Assembly: GCF_014645515.1 (NCBI RefSeq)
Contig: NZ_BMLW01000006.1
Coordinates: forward strand, 1-64,000
Length of the DNA stretch: 64,000 nucleotides
From: Oceanobacillus neutriphilus
GTDB taxonomy: Bacteria; Bacillota; Bacilli; Bacillales; Amphibacillaceae
Direction: 5' to 3'
The notes beneath the pieces were generated by a model. That model was not told where the DNA came from, did no database searches, and worked only from the letters and a program-made list of their open reading frames with translations. A program made the position numbers and the translations under genes. How positions within the stretch are numbered: position 1 is the first letter of the stretch; every line of letters starts with the position of its first letter. This document shows, in pieces, positions 17,106 through 25,115 of this stretch.

Positions 17106-17954
17106 TCAACCTTCTATATTTTTGAATAGCTGTATCTTCCTCTCAACAATTTCTTCAATCGTTTCTAATCCGGGAATAATATTATTTCTGCTTGATACAT
17201 TTTCTTTGTTCTTATCGTATAATTCCTTTGATTTTTGATTCCACCCAACTAATAACTCCGTACCTACATTAAACTTTCTAATACCTAAATCGATTACTTT
17301 TTTGACGTCTTCATCTTTGACACCCGTTCCTCCGTGAATTACTAACGGGATACTTACTGCATCTCTGATCATCTCAAGCTGTTCAAAATGAATAGATGTT
17401 TTCGATTTATATTGCCCGTGATTGGTGCCAATAGCGACCGCAAGCGCATCAATTCCGGTCAGCTCTACAAAATCAGCGGCGTCCTTTGGATTCGTTAACT
17501 GCACTTCATCTTGATTAACGATAATACCCTCCTCTGCTCCACCGATTGTTCCCAATTCAGCTTCCACACTTACTCCAAATCCTTTAGCGTACTCTACCAC
17601 ACGCTTTGTCCCCAGAATATTTTCTTTCAAGGGAAAGGAAGAACCATCGTACATAACAGAGCTGAATCCCGAATCAATTGCTTTACGGATATCATCAAAA
17701 TTTTTAGCATGATCCAAGTGTAATACTGCATCGACACCATATTCTTCTGTCATTGATTTACAAATAGCTACCAGATTTTGATAGCCGATATAACTAGCTG
17801 TTCCACTGCTGACTTGAACAATAACTGGTGATTTCTGTTTATAGGCAGCTTTCATAATCGCTGGAAACATTTCTAAATTATGCGTATTAAAAGCCCCTAT
17901 TGCCATATTTAAGTCATCAGCTTCTTGTAAAACTTCTTTTAATGTGACATACAT
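17106..17954 (-). CDS. Class II ketose-bisphosphate aldolase (GatY/FbaA-like)
   Basis: A 282-residue zinc aldolase that cleaves fructose or tagatose 1,6-bisphosphate to dihydroxyacetone phosphate and glyceraldehyde 3-phosphate. Seen motifs: HLDHAK at 79-84, with the catalytic Asp and a zinc His, YDGSSFPL near 105, EAELGTIGG near 135, and VIHGGTGV near 207. It is the first gene of the PTS operon. With a dehydrogenase of GatD type and a PfkB kinase nearby, the tagatose-type specificity is as likely as fructose. Ribosome site GGAGG is 12 bases upstream, slightly far. Confidence 0.9.
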   Translation of the reverse strand: MYVTLKEVLQEADDLNMAIGAFNTHNLEMFPAIMKAAYKQKSPVIVQVSSGTASYIGYQNLVAICKSMTEEYGVDAVLHLDHAKNFDDIRKAIDSGFSSVMYDGSSFPLKENILGTKRVVEYAKGFGVSVEAELGTIGGAEEGIIVNQDEVQLTNPKDAADFVELTGIDALAVAIGTNHGQYKSKTSIHFEQLEMIRDAVSIPLVIHGGTGVKDEDVKKVIDLGIRKFNVGTELLVGWNQKSKELYDKNKENVSSRNNIIPGLETIEEIVERKIQLFKNIEG

Positions 17955-18019
17955 GATTTATTTATCCTCCAACCTGCTTATTTACTTTAAATCCTTCCTA
18001 AACTCTTGCAATAGACCTA

Positions 18020-18033
18020 AACATTCGAATGTT
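18020..18033. promoter_or_regulatory. 14-bp palindrome AACATTCGAATGTT, possible operator
   Basis: Perfect palindrome about 65 bases upstream of the aldolase operon. Half sites CATTC and GAATG recur with a 6-base gap just upstream of the PfkB gene near 19050-19068, so one regulator (RpiR or GntR) may bind both. Confidence 0.4.
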
Positions 18034-18042
18034 ATAATATCT

Positions 18043-18058
18043 AAATATACGTATATTT
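18043..18058. promoter_or_regulatory. 16-bp palindrome AAATATACGTATATTT, possible operator or promoter element
   Basis: Perfect AT-rich palindrome in the divergent region between the aldolase operon and the RpiR gene. Such sites suit RpiR or GntR dimers. AT-rich palindromes arise by chance fairly often in this base composition. Confidence 0.35.
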
Positions 18059-18079
18059 ATTAGTTTTATTATATATTAA

Positions 18080-18093
18080 TTAAAACGCTTTCA
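18080..18093 (+). promoter_or_regulatory. Candidate cre (CcpA) site 1, hexitol-type PTS operon
   Basis: TTAAAACGCTTTCA matches the cre consensus with one difference (T for G at position 2). It lies in the divergent intergenic region between the aldolase operon and the RpiR gene. Confidence 0.5.
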
Positions 18094-18106
18094 GACGCTT
18101 ATCTAA

Positions 18107-18120
18107 TGAAAACGCTTCCC
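18107..18120 (+). promoter_or_regulatory. Candidate cre (CcpA) site 2, hexitol-type PTS operon
   Basis: TGAAAACGCTTCCC is a second cre-like site 27 bases from the first and in the same orientation. The core ACGCTT also occurs once between them (18095-18100), making three evenly arranged copies. They could equally be direct-repeat operators for the local regulator. Confidence 0.45.
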
Positions 18121-18217
18121 AAAAAATCTGTTAAAGCAGGTGATTTTGAAAACTTATTCATCATATAGTTCTTTTATTTTTCATAGATTACTGATTACAG
18201 AATTAGGAGGATTTAAG

Positions 18218-18964
18218 ATGATTATCCAGCTGGATAAAGAAATTTATGAAAGACTTTCTGAAGCTGAAGCTCTTGTAATAGATTATATAAATCAAAATGA
18301 AGATAAAATTCCGGTGATGTCGATTACCAGCATTGCTGAAAAATCGTTCACCTCTTCAGCTACTGTTTCCAGAACCATACAAAAATGCGGCTTCTCAGGC
18401 ATTTCAGAGCTGAAATTCAAAATTTCAGAACAAAAACAAAAAAAGGGGGAAAACAATTCACCTTATGAAGTCAATAAAATTTTGGCAAAGTCTTTCCGCG
18501 AATGCACGCAGACAATAGACAACATAAGCACTACAGCCATACTCGATACGATTAAGTTCATAGAAAACGCCAATCGCGTATATATTTTTTCAAGAGGATT
18601 TACAGCTCTGGTAGCAGAGGAGTTCCAAATGTATTTACAACTGGTTGGGTTTAATACGGTGATTGTAAAAGATGTTATGTGGATGCTTAATGCAGGGAAA
18701 ATTGTGAAAGAAGGAGATTTAGCCATTTTTATTACAATTCAAAGTACTACTCCTGAATTGGCACGTGCTGCAAAGGCTATTAAGACTAATAATGCCAAAA
18801 TGGTTACTATCTGTTGTAAACCGGGAACAAAATTAGAGGAACTATCAGATATAACCATTCTTGGACATACCGAAAATATTATGAAGATTAAAGGATTAGA
18901 TGTTTATTCCAGAATACCTTTAAACATCATTACCCGGACAATTATAGAATATATCAGTAAATGA
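18218..18964 (+). CDS. RpiR/MurR-family regulator with SIS domain
   Basis: A 248-residue regulator. The N-terminal helix-turn-helix (about 1-75) contains SITSIAEKSFTSSATVSRTI, and the C-terminal SIS sugar-phosphate-binding domain is about 95-235 (VYIFSRGFTALVAEEF). The start at 18218 has TAGGAGG 7 bases upstream; a frame upstream is open but lacks a ribosome site. It is divergent from the aldolase-PTS operon and followed by a PfkB kinase gene, so it most likely senses a sugar phosphate of that pathway. Confidence 0.87.
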   Translation: MIIQLDKEIYERLSEAEALVIDYINQNEDKIPVMSITSIAEKSFTSSATVSRTIQKCGFSGISELKFKISEQKQKKGENNSPYEVNKILAKSFRECTQTIDNISTTAILDTIKFIENANRVYIFSRGFTALVAEEFQMYLQLVGFNTVIVKDVMWMLNAGKIVKEGDLAIFITIQSTTPELARAAKAIKTNNAKMVTICCKPGTKLEELSDITILGHTENIMKIKGLDVYSRIPLNIITRTIIEYISK

Positions 18965-19080
18965 ATAGATTTTCATAATGCTTTCTTATTCCTTATATTA
19001 TGGAACCATTTACGTTGCAAAATTGAGTACAATTATATTAGTAATGACATTCTCAATATGAATGGACAGGAGGTAATCAA

Positions 19081-19995
19081 ATGAGTATTCTTTCTATCGG
19101 CCAGGCAGTTTACGATATAACTTTCCCAGCCGATACACCGATCGTTGAAAATCAAAAATACCGCATTCCACAAAGAATAGAATGTATGGGAGGACCCGCT
19201 GCAAACGCTGCTTATCTGTGCGCACTATGGGGAAGCAAAACTTCACTTATAGCACGTATTGGAGAAGATTTATTCGGGCAGAAAATCATAAGCCAATTAG
19301 AGGCCGCCGGGGTTGCTACTGCCTCCTTAAAAATAGATAATCAGCTGGCTACCAGTATCAGCTGTATTATTGTGAATCAGCAAAATGGACATCGGACCAT
19401 TCTAAATAATCCTTTGCCTCAGGAAGACTTTGAGATAAATTGGCCAGATCACTCACCAGACGTCATTCTCATTGATGGGCATGAAAAAGAAAGTATTCTT
19501 AAAGCAGTTGAAAGATACCCGCAGGCAATTACACTCATGGACGCAGGAACTTTTAAACCGGAGCTTTTAGAGGTTATTGAAGCTGTTGATTATCTGGTTT
19601 GCTCAAAAGATTTCGCCTATCAATATTCCGGAGTAACTATTGATATGAATGATGAGCAAACCTGGCAGGAAACCTTTTCCAAACTTAAGGAAATTAACTC
19701 AAATACAATTGTAATTACCCTCGGGAGTGATGGGACTATCTACAAAAAGGGAGAAAATATTTATCATATACCAGCTTTTATTACAGAAGCTGTGGATACT
19801 ACCGGAGCAGGAGATATATTTCACGGTGCTTTTGCCTACTGCTTAGATAATAATTATTCTTTAGAAGATACTATACTGATTTCTTCACTGACCTCTTCCA
19901 TTTCTGTGGAAACGCTTGGTGGACAGCTCTCCATTCCAACTTTAGAGAGCGTTAGAAATCGAAAAATAGAAAGAGGGGTAAAAATAAAATTTTGA
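19081..19995 (+). CDS. PfkB-family carbohydrate kinase
   Basis: A 304-residue sugar kinase. The substrate-binding GG motif GGPAANAAYLCALWG is near 37-51 and the ATP-site motif DTTGAGD is at 239-245, with Asp245 as catalytic base. A good AGGAGG ribosome site precedes the ATG. It stands alone after the RpiR gene with its own terminator. It could be the 6-phosphoketose 1-kinase that supplies the class II aldolase encoded at 17106-17954, completing a tagatose- or fructose-type pathway. Ribokinase or other sugar specificity cannot be excluded. Confidence 0.85.
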   Translation: MSILSIGQAVYDITFPADTPIVENQKYRIPQRIECMGGPAANAAYLCALWGSKTSLIARIGEDLFGQKIISQLEAAGVATASLKIDNQLATSISCIIVNQQNGHRTILNNPLPQEDFEINWPDHSPDVILIDGHEKESILKAVERYPQAITLMDAGTFKPELLEVIEAVDYLVCSKDFAYQYSGVTIDMNDEQTWQETFSKLKEINSNTIVITLGSDGTIYKKGENIYHIPAFITEAVDTTGAGDIFHGAFAYCLDNNYSLEDTILISSLTSSISVETLGGQLSIPTLESVRNRKIERGVKIKF

Positions 19996-20298
19996 CATGA
20001 TTATATTATCCAGGAAGTGCAATATAGGCTGTGTAAGTATGAAGGAGTTTGTTTCAGCCCCTTCTTACTTACACATTTTTTTATTACTAGAATCGTCAAA
20101 TCTGATTGTGTATTTATCAGAAGTAACACTAATGCATTCCAATTCTTACACAAATACATTAAATAATTATGTTTCCATTCACCATTTTTCACCTCCTACT
20201 ATGTGTAATCCTTTCCAAAATGGGTATTAATTCTATATGCATTTCTTTTAAATCCTTATATACATTTTTATAGAAATATAGAAAGGAGTCATTTAACA
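19996..20298. other. Intergenic region with terminator
   Basis: The left third holds the PfkB terminator. The rest, 20083-20298, is AT-rich with no gene I can support. A minus-strand open frame of 63 codons (20001-20192) starts with GTG, crosses the terminator and matches nothing I recognise. The ribosome site AAAGGAG of the next gene is at 20281-20287. Confidence 0.4.
20031..20082 (+). terminator. Rho-independent terminator of the PfkB gene
   Basis: GTGTAAGT at 20031-20038 pairs with ACTTACAC at 20067-20074, with an inner GAAGG/CCTTC stem, followed by seven T residues. It lies 35 bases after the kinase stop. Confidence 0.8.
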
Positions 20299-21903
20299 AT
20301 GGATTTTTCAGCATGGGTTTTCATCTTATTTGCACTAATTATCCTGGTAATAGCGATTATTATTATACCGCTTGTCTTATTTGCCTACATATACTGGAAG
20401 GATCGCAAACAAAAACAGCATGCCATTCTACGCAATTTCCCGTTGCTTGGAAAGATACGGTATATCCTGGAAAAATCCGGACCAGAGCTCAGACAGTATT
20501 TATTTGATGACGACACCTCTGGAAAACCATTTTCCCGTGATGATTATCGAGATATTATTATGCCTGCCAAATATCAGAAAAATATGATTGGCTTTGGCTC
20601 ACGCCGTGATTTTGAGAAGGCGGATTTCTATGTAAAAAATGCTATGTTTCCTAAACAACAGGAAGAATTAGCTGTTGATAATACACAATGGGTTGATTCT
20701 AAAATTTATGCTGTACAAGAGGATAATTTATTGAGCCGGAAAGAAAAATTGGAGGATAAGCAAATTCAGCCGTGGCTCTTAAACGACGAACATACAGTAG
20801 TTATTGGCCCTTCCTGCAGAGAACCTTTCCGTGCGAAAGGGGTAATTGGTATGTCTGCCATGAGCTATGGTGCATTAGGTGAAAATGCAATTTCCGCCTT
20901 ATCTAAAGGAATTGGCATGGCTGGCGGCTCCTGGATGAACACTGGGGAAGGAGGCCTGTCGGATTATCATTTAGCAGGCAATACAGATATCATTGCTCAG
21001 ATCGGCCCCGGGCTTTTTGGTGTCCGTACAAAAGCTGGCGATTTCAGCTGGGATTTACTAAAGAAAAAGAGCGAAATTGCTCAGGTCAAAGCCTTTGAGA
21101 TAAAACTTGCACAAGGAGCAAAAACTCGTGGAGGGCATGTCGACGCAGAAAAAGTAACAGAAAAAATTGCTTCTATCCGGAATGTTGCCCCTTATCAGGA
21201 GATAGACAGTCCGAATCGTTTTCATGAGTTTAACGATGTTCCTTCTATGTTCTCTTTTATCGAACAGATCCGCAATCATACAGGCTTGCCCGTTGGCATT
21301 AAATTAGTTATCGGCAGTCCGGACTCATTAGATGACATTGCCAGTTATATGAGAGAAACAGGTACAGGCCCAGACTTTATTACGGTAGATGGTTCGGAAG
21401 GAGGAACAGGCGCAACGTTTCAGGAACTGGCAGACCGGGTTGGTCTCCCGATTAAATCTGCAGTTATCATTGCAGACCAGACATTGAAAAAATACGGAGT
21501 TCGCGATCGTGTTAAATTAATAGCTTCCGGAAAGCTTTTTACGGCAGACCGAATTGCTGTCATTCTAGGCATGGGAGCGGATCTTGTTCAGATTGCCCGG
21601 GCATTTATGATTACAGTCGGCTGTATTATGGCGCAAATCTGTCATACCAATCGATGTCCTGTCGGTGTAGCAACCACAGATCCAAAGCTGCAAAAAGCGC
21701 TTGTTGTCGATGAGAAGTCCTATCGGGCATTGAATTATCTCGTTACTCTCCGTGAGAGCCTTTTTCGTATATCAGCAGCTGCTGGTGTCACTTCACCAAC
21801 AGAGATTCAATCGTCACATATTCAATATAAAGATGACTATCAACGCGTTTGTTCATTGGATGATTTGATTGCGAAAGATTTTCCTGCTTCGGTTTCTAAT
21901 TAA
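20299..21903 (+). CDS. FMN-binding glutamate synthase-domain protein (YerD-like)
   Basis: A 534-residue membrane-anchored protein. Residues 7-33 form one strongly hydrophobic helix; the remainder is the central/FMN domain of glutamate synthase (Glu_synthase), with GMSAMSYGALGENA near 190, DGSEGGTGATFQELAD near 370 and a cysteine cluster CHTNRCPVGVATTDP near 450 like the 3Fe-4S region. The N-terminal glutaminase domain of true GltB is absent. B. subtilis YerD has the same layout; its reaction is not established. It appears monocistronic with a good AAAGGAG ribosome site. Confidence 0.88.
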   Translation: MDFSAWVFILFALIILVIAIIIIPLVLFAYIYWKDRKQKQHAILRNFPLLGKIRYILEKSGPELRQYLFDDDTSGKPFSRDDYRDIIMPAKYQKNMIGFGSRRDFEKADFYVKNAMFPKQQEELAVDNTQWVDSKIYAVQEDNLLSRKEKLEDKQIQPWLLNDEHTVVIGPSCREPFRAKGVIGMSAMSYGALGENAISALSKGIGMAGGSWMNTGEGGLSDYHLAGNTDIIAQIGPGLFGVRTKAGDFSWDLLKKKSEIAQVKAFEIKLAQGAKTRGGHVDAEKVTEKIASIRNVAPYQEIDSPNRFHEFNDVPSMFSFIEQIRNHTGLPVGIKLVIGSPDSLDDIASYMRETGTGPDFITVDGSEGGTGATFQELADRVGLPIKSAVIIADQTLKKYGVRDRVKLIASGKLFTADRIAVILGMGADLVQIARAFMITVGCIMAQICHTNRCPVGVATTDPKLQKALVVDEKSYRALNYLVTLRESLFRISAAAGVTSPTEIQSSHIQYKDDYQRVCSLDDLIAKDFPASVSN

Positions 21904-22223
21904 TCCGGCTTGTTTCATGTGGAACTTTTAGTGCGGCTTTCTTTTATTTTTTATAAGACGAAATTTTTTGGAGCAGTGATTGCCTTTCTTACACAAAATC
22001 TCGTGATTATTTACTCCCTGAAGGTTATTGTTAATTAGCTTAGAGGGTTAACATTCATTATCTCCCGGCTGCATAAATTTATGATCAATCTCTCTTTTTA
22101 GCCGGGAGATGTGCACACTATTCTCCAAAAAAAGAACTTCGAATTTATTCAAATCCCAATAACAGAACATTGAATACCCACTCGAAATTCACATGAAAAT
22201 AATTAAACTTTATCCACTTTCCC
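21904..22223. other. Intergenic region with a strong hairpin
   Basis: No gene is supported. The main feature is the 11-bp inverted repeat at 22060-22110, annotated separately. The two flanking genes converge here, yet no hairpin with a classic T tail was found. Confidence 0.4.
22060..22110. repeat. 11-bp inverted repeat with a nested palindrome
   Basis: ATCTCCCGGCT at 22060-22070 is exactly complementary to AGCCGGGAGAT at 22100-22110. The 29-base loop holds a perfect 12-bp palindrome, CATAAATTTATG (22072-22083). No T run follows on the plus strand, and on the minus strand the next bases are mixed, so it is an atypical terminator. It may still end both convergent transcripts. Confidence 0.55.
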
Positions 22224-22928
22224 CTAAGACTGCGGCTCAAACTGCAAACCAGACAAAAAGCCGGTAATCTTCACCTTCTGCCCTTCCTTCAATTCAACAT
22301 CAATATCCGGCTCCAGCGGATTAATCAAAACCTCAAAAACCTGCGGCTGCTCTCCTTCTTCAAAAATCTCCAAATAGCCTATTCCATCCTCTAGGTCTGT
22401 TGCAACGGAATAATTTCCAGGTTCAATATCCTTCCCGACTTCCGAGATACCCGTTGTTAATTCATTGGAACTTTTTGTCTCTTTCGGAATCAGGATAAGC
22501 TCTTCAACCCCATCCGTATAAACTGTATGAGAACCATTTAAATCTACAGTAATGCTTCTTAATCCATAACCATCATCCAACAATGCCTCGATAAGAAGCG
22601 TATCCTCTTCATCATATACGAGCACCCTTCCGGACTGAAAGTCATCACTAAAACCGAAACCGACGTTATATCTGCCTTCCGGTGGAGTAATTTCTTCTCC
22701 CTCTCTTGAGACAGGACCAATAATAAATTCTTCAGCTTCAGCATTACTGCGGTCAATGGATTCATACATCGTATCACTGACCTCACCGACAATCTCTTCT
22801 TTTTCTTCTCCAATAATTTCACTATTTTCCTGATAGCTTAATACCTTCTCAGATTTAGAGGATTGCTGACTGCAGCCGATCAGTACAAACAAGCAGATTA
22901 GAACAATGAGGAAATATATTTGTTTCAC
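22224..22928 (-). CDS. Lipoprotein with two similar beta-rich domains
   Basis: A 234-residue predicted lipoprotein of unknown function. A hydrophobic signal segment ends in the lipobox LIGC, with the lipidated Cys near residue 19. Two similar domains follow, about 70-145 and 160-234; each starts with a P(E)GxY motif (PPEGRYNV, EPGNYSV) and consists of predicted beta strands. The GTG at 22928 is chosen since AAGGAG lies 10 bases upstream; a GTG at 22937 is too close to it. It is the last gene after an ABC exporter, so it probably sits on the outer face of the membrane as a partner of that exporter. Confidence 0.75.
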   Translation of the reverse strand: MKQIYFLIVLICLFVLIGCSQQSSKSEKVLSYQENSEIIGEEKEEIVGEVSDTMYESIDRSNAEAEEFIIGPVSREGEEITPPEGRYNVGFGFSDDFQSGRVLVYDEEDTLLIEALLDDGYGLRSITVDLNGSHTVYTDGVEELILIPKETKSSNELTTGISEVGKDIEPGNYSVATDLEDGIGYLEIFEEGEQPQVFEVLINPLEPDIDVELKEGQKVKITGFLSGLQFEPQS

Positions 22929-22954
22929 TTCATCCACGCTCCTTCCTCATAGCA

Positions 22955-23854
22955 TTACAGCTTTCCATCTTCATGATAGTATTTCTCATAATACTCAGCA
23001 GTTCCAAGCGGTCCAATTGTTAATTCTTTATCTTCATAAGCTGACAATCTGGTAATCCACCTATTCTTTTCTGCTTCATCCATATTTGCGATCGGAATAC
23101 AGCATAGGTGGTTTGCAATATAAAGATGGTCCTCTGGCAAAGACTCCTTTAATGCTCCATACTGCTCAGCTGATAAATCTATTTTAATAAATTTCTCATC
23201 CGTACGGCTGAAATCCTGCTGATGAATAATCCTGCCGCCTTTTAAGTAAAGAACCCTGTCCGCATATAAATCAAGATTAGAAAGCAAATGTGATGCTACA
23301 AATATAAGCTTTCCTTCTCTTTTCATCTGTATCAAATATTCTGAAATAAGGGCAACATTCTCTACATCCAGTCCATTCATTAATTCATCCATCAGCATAA
23401 CAGGGGTATCTGCAGCGGCTACCATGGCAAAGCATAATCGCTGACGCATCCCCAGTGAATATGTTTTTACCTTCCTTTTCACATACCCTTCCATACGGAG
23501 ATGTTCACAAATCTTCTGTACATGCGCTGTGCTTCCCTTCCACATATTGGCATACAGCTTCATATGATCCAGACCGCTCAGCTCTTCAAACAAATCTCTC
23601 TGTTCCGGAAAGGTCGTCAGCTGTTTATGAATCGCTATTTCATTTCTTTCCGTTTTATATTGCAGCTTGTCATGAAAAATAACTGTACCATTATTGGGCT
23701 TTAGAAAGTTAGAAATCACATGAAATAAGGTTGTTTTCCCAGTGCCATTCGGAGCTACTAAACCGATAATTTCTCCGCTTTCTGCAGTAAGTGAAAGGTT
23801 ATCTAATACCACTTTATCTTTATAGCTTACAGAAATATTTTCCAGCTTCAGCAT
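22955..23854 (-). CDS. ABC transporter ATP-binding protein (ABC-2 exporter type)
   Basis: A 299-residue ATPase. Walker A APNGTGKTT is near 33-41, the signature is the variant YSLGMRQRL near 133, and Walker B VMLMDELMNGLD near 153. The YSLGM-type signature is usual for exporters and multidrug or lantibiotic immunity ATPases. An extra domain of about 85 residues follows the ATPase core. It lies between two permease genes and a lipoprotein gene, all on one strand, and probably energises both permeases as a heterodimer. Confidence 0.88.
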   Translation of the reverse strand: MLKLENISVSYKDKVVLDNLSLTAESGEIIGLVAPNGTGKTTLFHVISNFLKPNNGTVIFHDKLQYKTERNEIAIHKQLTTFPEQRDLFEELSGLDHMKLYANMWKGSTAHVQKICEHLRMEGYVKRKVKTYSLGMRQRLCFAMVAAADTPVMLMDELMNGLDVENVALISEYLIQMKREGKLIFVASHLLSNLDLYADRVLYLKGGRIIHQQDFSRTDEKFIKIDLSAEQYGALKESLPEDHLYIANHLCCIPIANMDEAEKNRWITRLSAYEDKELTIGPLGTAEYYEKYYHEDGKL

Positions 23855-23895
23855 GATAAACCTCTTTTCTTTTCGTTTATTTTAGTACGTCCTCT

Positions 23896-25056
23896 TTAGA
23901 ATGTTTTTTCTAATGGCATATCCTTAGGTATTCTCCGGTAATCAAATTTATTAATAGCGTAAATAACACCTATTAAGAGAAGACTTATACCACCTAATAC
24001 AGCCATTGCATTCCAATAATCAATAAAGCTGTTCCCGAGTTCAACAGCAAGTTCACCAGACAGGACCTTACTCATATCAATAAATTTAACCGGGTGTAAA
24101 AAGCTCAAATTGAAGCCGGCAGCCATTACAATATCAGGTAATAGATAAATACCAAGCCCAACCAGTATATTGGCAAAAGCATTTTTGAAAAGCATGTTTA
24201 ATAGAATAGATAGCAATAATAATAAAATTGTAACCAGCGCCATCCCTAGAAAGAGATAAAGAAGATAATGGCTGGCTGAAATCGCTGTGTATGCTTCATT
24301 TTGATAAATAAGTATTGGGAAGGAAATTTCATTCCCCTCCATTTTTCCAGACAGATACAGACTGCCTATTGAAAATCCAAGCAGAAGAAACAGATAAATA
24401 AATATACTGTAAACCATCACCTTGCCTGTTACCTTCCGCATAAAGGCTAAAGGCAGACCACGCATCACCGATTGGTGCTTTAGCTCATAAACAAGTAATT
24501 CATTTCCGCTGATTAAAATAATAACAAGAAACACCAGGCCAGACATCATCGCGAAGGCATCTGCAAAATAGTTATTGGTCATAAATGATTCCGAATCAAC
24601 TGGTAAATTGTTGTCTTTAATATATTCCAGCAATGCATTTTCCTTTAATATCTCTTCCTTCGGGATGATTAAATAATCCGGGATACCTTCATTTCCTAAT
24701 TCATGCACCTTCAGCCGTAATTGATTGATTTCCAGGCCTTCCTCAACGTATTGCTCTCCATCTTTTCCACTGCCAATATTCCACACCTGCATACCGAGCA
24801 GGCTTTGAATCTGTGAATGATAATCAAATACCTCTGCTACCTCAGGCACATCATGACGCTGCTGGTCAAGATGATAAAAAACAGCATAGGAGGTCTGTGT
24901 CTCCTCTCTTTTCTGTTCTGCTAAGTCTTTCGGCTCTTCATGACTGTAGTACATAAAAAATAATGGGAAAAAGAGCAGCAGAAATAGAGCGATGAAGGCA
25001 CTTTTCCGATTTTTCAATAATAGCTTGATTTCAAAAAGGCTAAATTTCCAAAACAT
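23896..25056 (-). CDS. ABC-2 type permease
   Basis: A 386-residue membrane protein. One helix near residues 20-36 is followed by a large extracellular domain of about 130 residues, then about five helices from 170 onward. This is the layout of ABC-2 permeases of the NatB/CcmB-like exporter type. The start at 25056 has GAGGAT about 8 bases upstream; an open frame to 25092 lacks a site. It is paired with the similar permease encoded just upstream, suggesting a heterodimeric pore. Exported substrate unknown. Confidence 0.8.
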   Translation of the reverse strand: MFWKFSLFEIKLLLKNRKSAFIALFLLLFFPLFFMYYSHEEPKDLAEQKREETQTSYAVFYHLDQQRHDVPEVAEVFDYHSQIQSLLGMQVWNIGSGKDGEQYVEEGLEINQLRLKVHELGNEGIPDYLIIPKEEILKENALLEYIKDNNLPVDSESFMTNNYFADAFAMMSGLVFLVIILISGNELLVYELKHQSVMRGLPLAFMRKVTGKVMVYSIFIYLFLLLGFSIGSLYLSGKMEGNEISFPILIYQNEAYTAISASHYLLYLFLGMALVTILLLLLSILLNMLFKNAFANILVGLGIYLLPDIVMAAGFNLSFLHPVKFIDMSKVLSGELAVELGNSFIDYWNAMAVLGGISLLLIGVIYAINKFDYRRIPKDMPLEKTF

Positions 25057-25115
25057 ATGAATTATCCTCTCTGGCCAATGTGATCTCATCATTGTTCAAT
25101 AAACGCAACTTCCAC

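Noticed and set aside
20001-20192. Minus-strand open frame of 63 codons after the PfkB gene
   Set aside because: It runs through the PfkB terminator, begins with GTG overlapping its only ribosome-like sequence, and matches no family I know.
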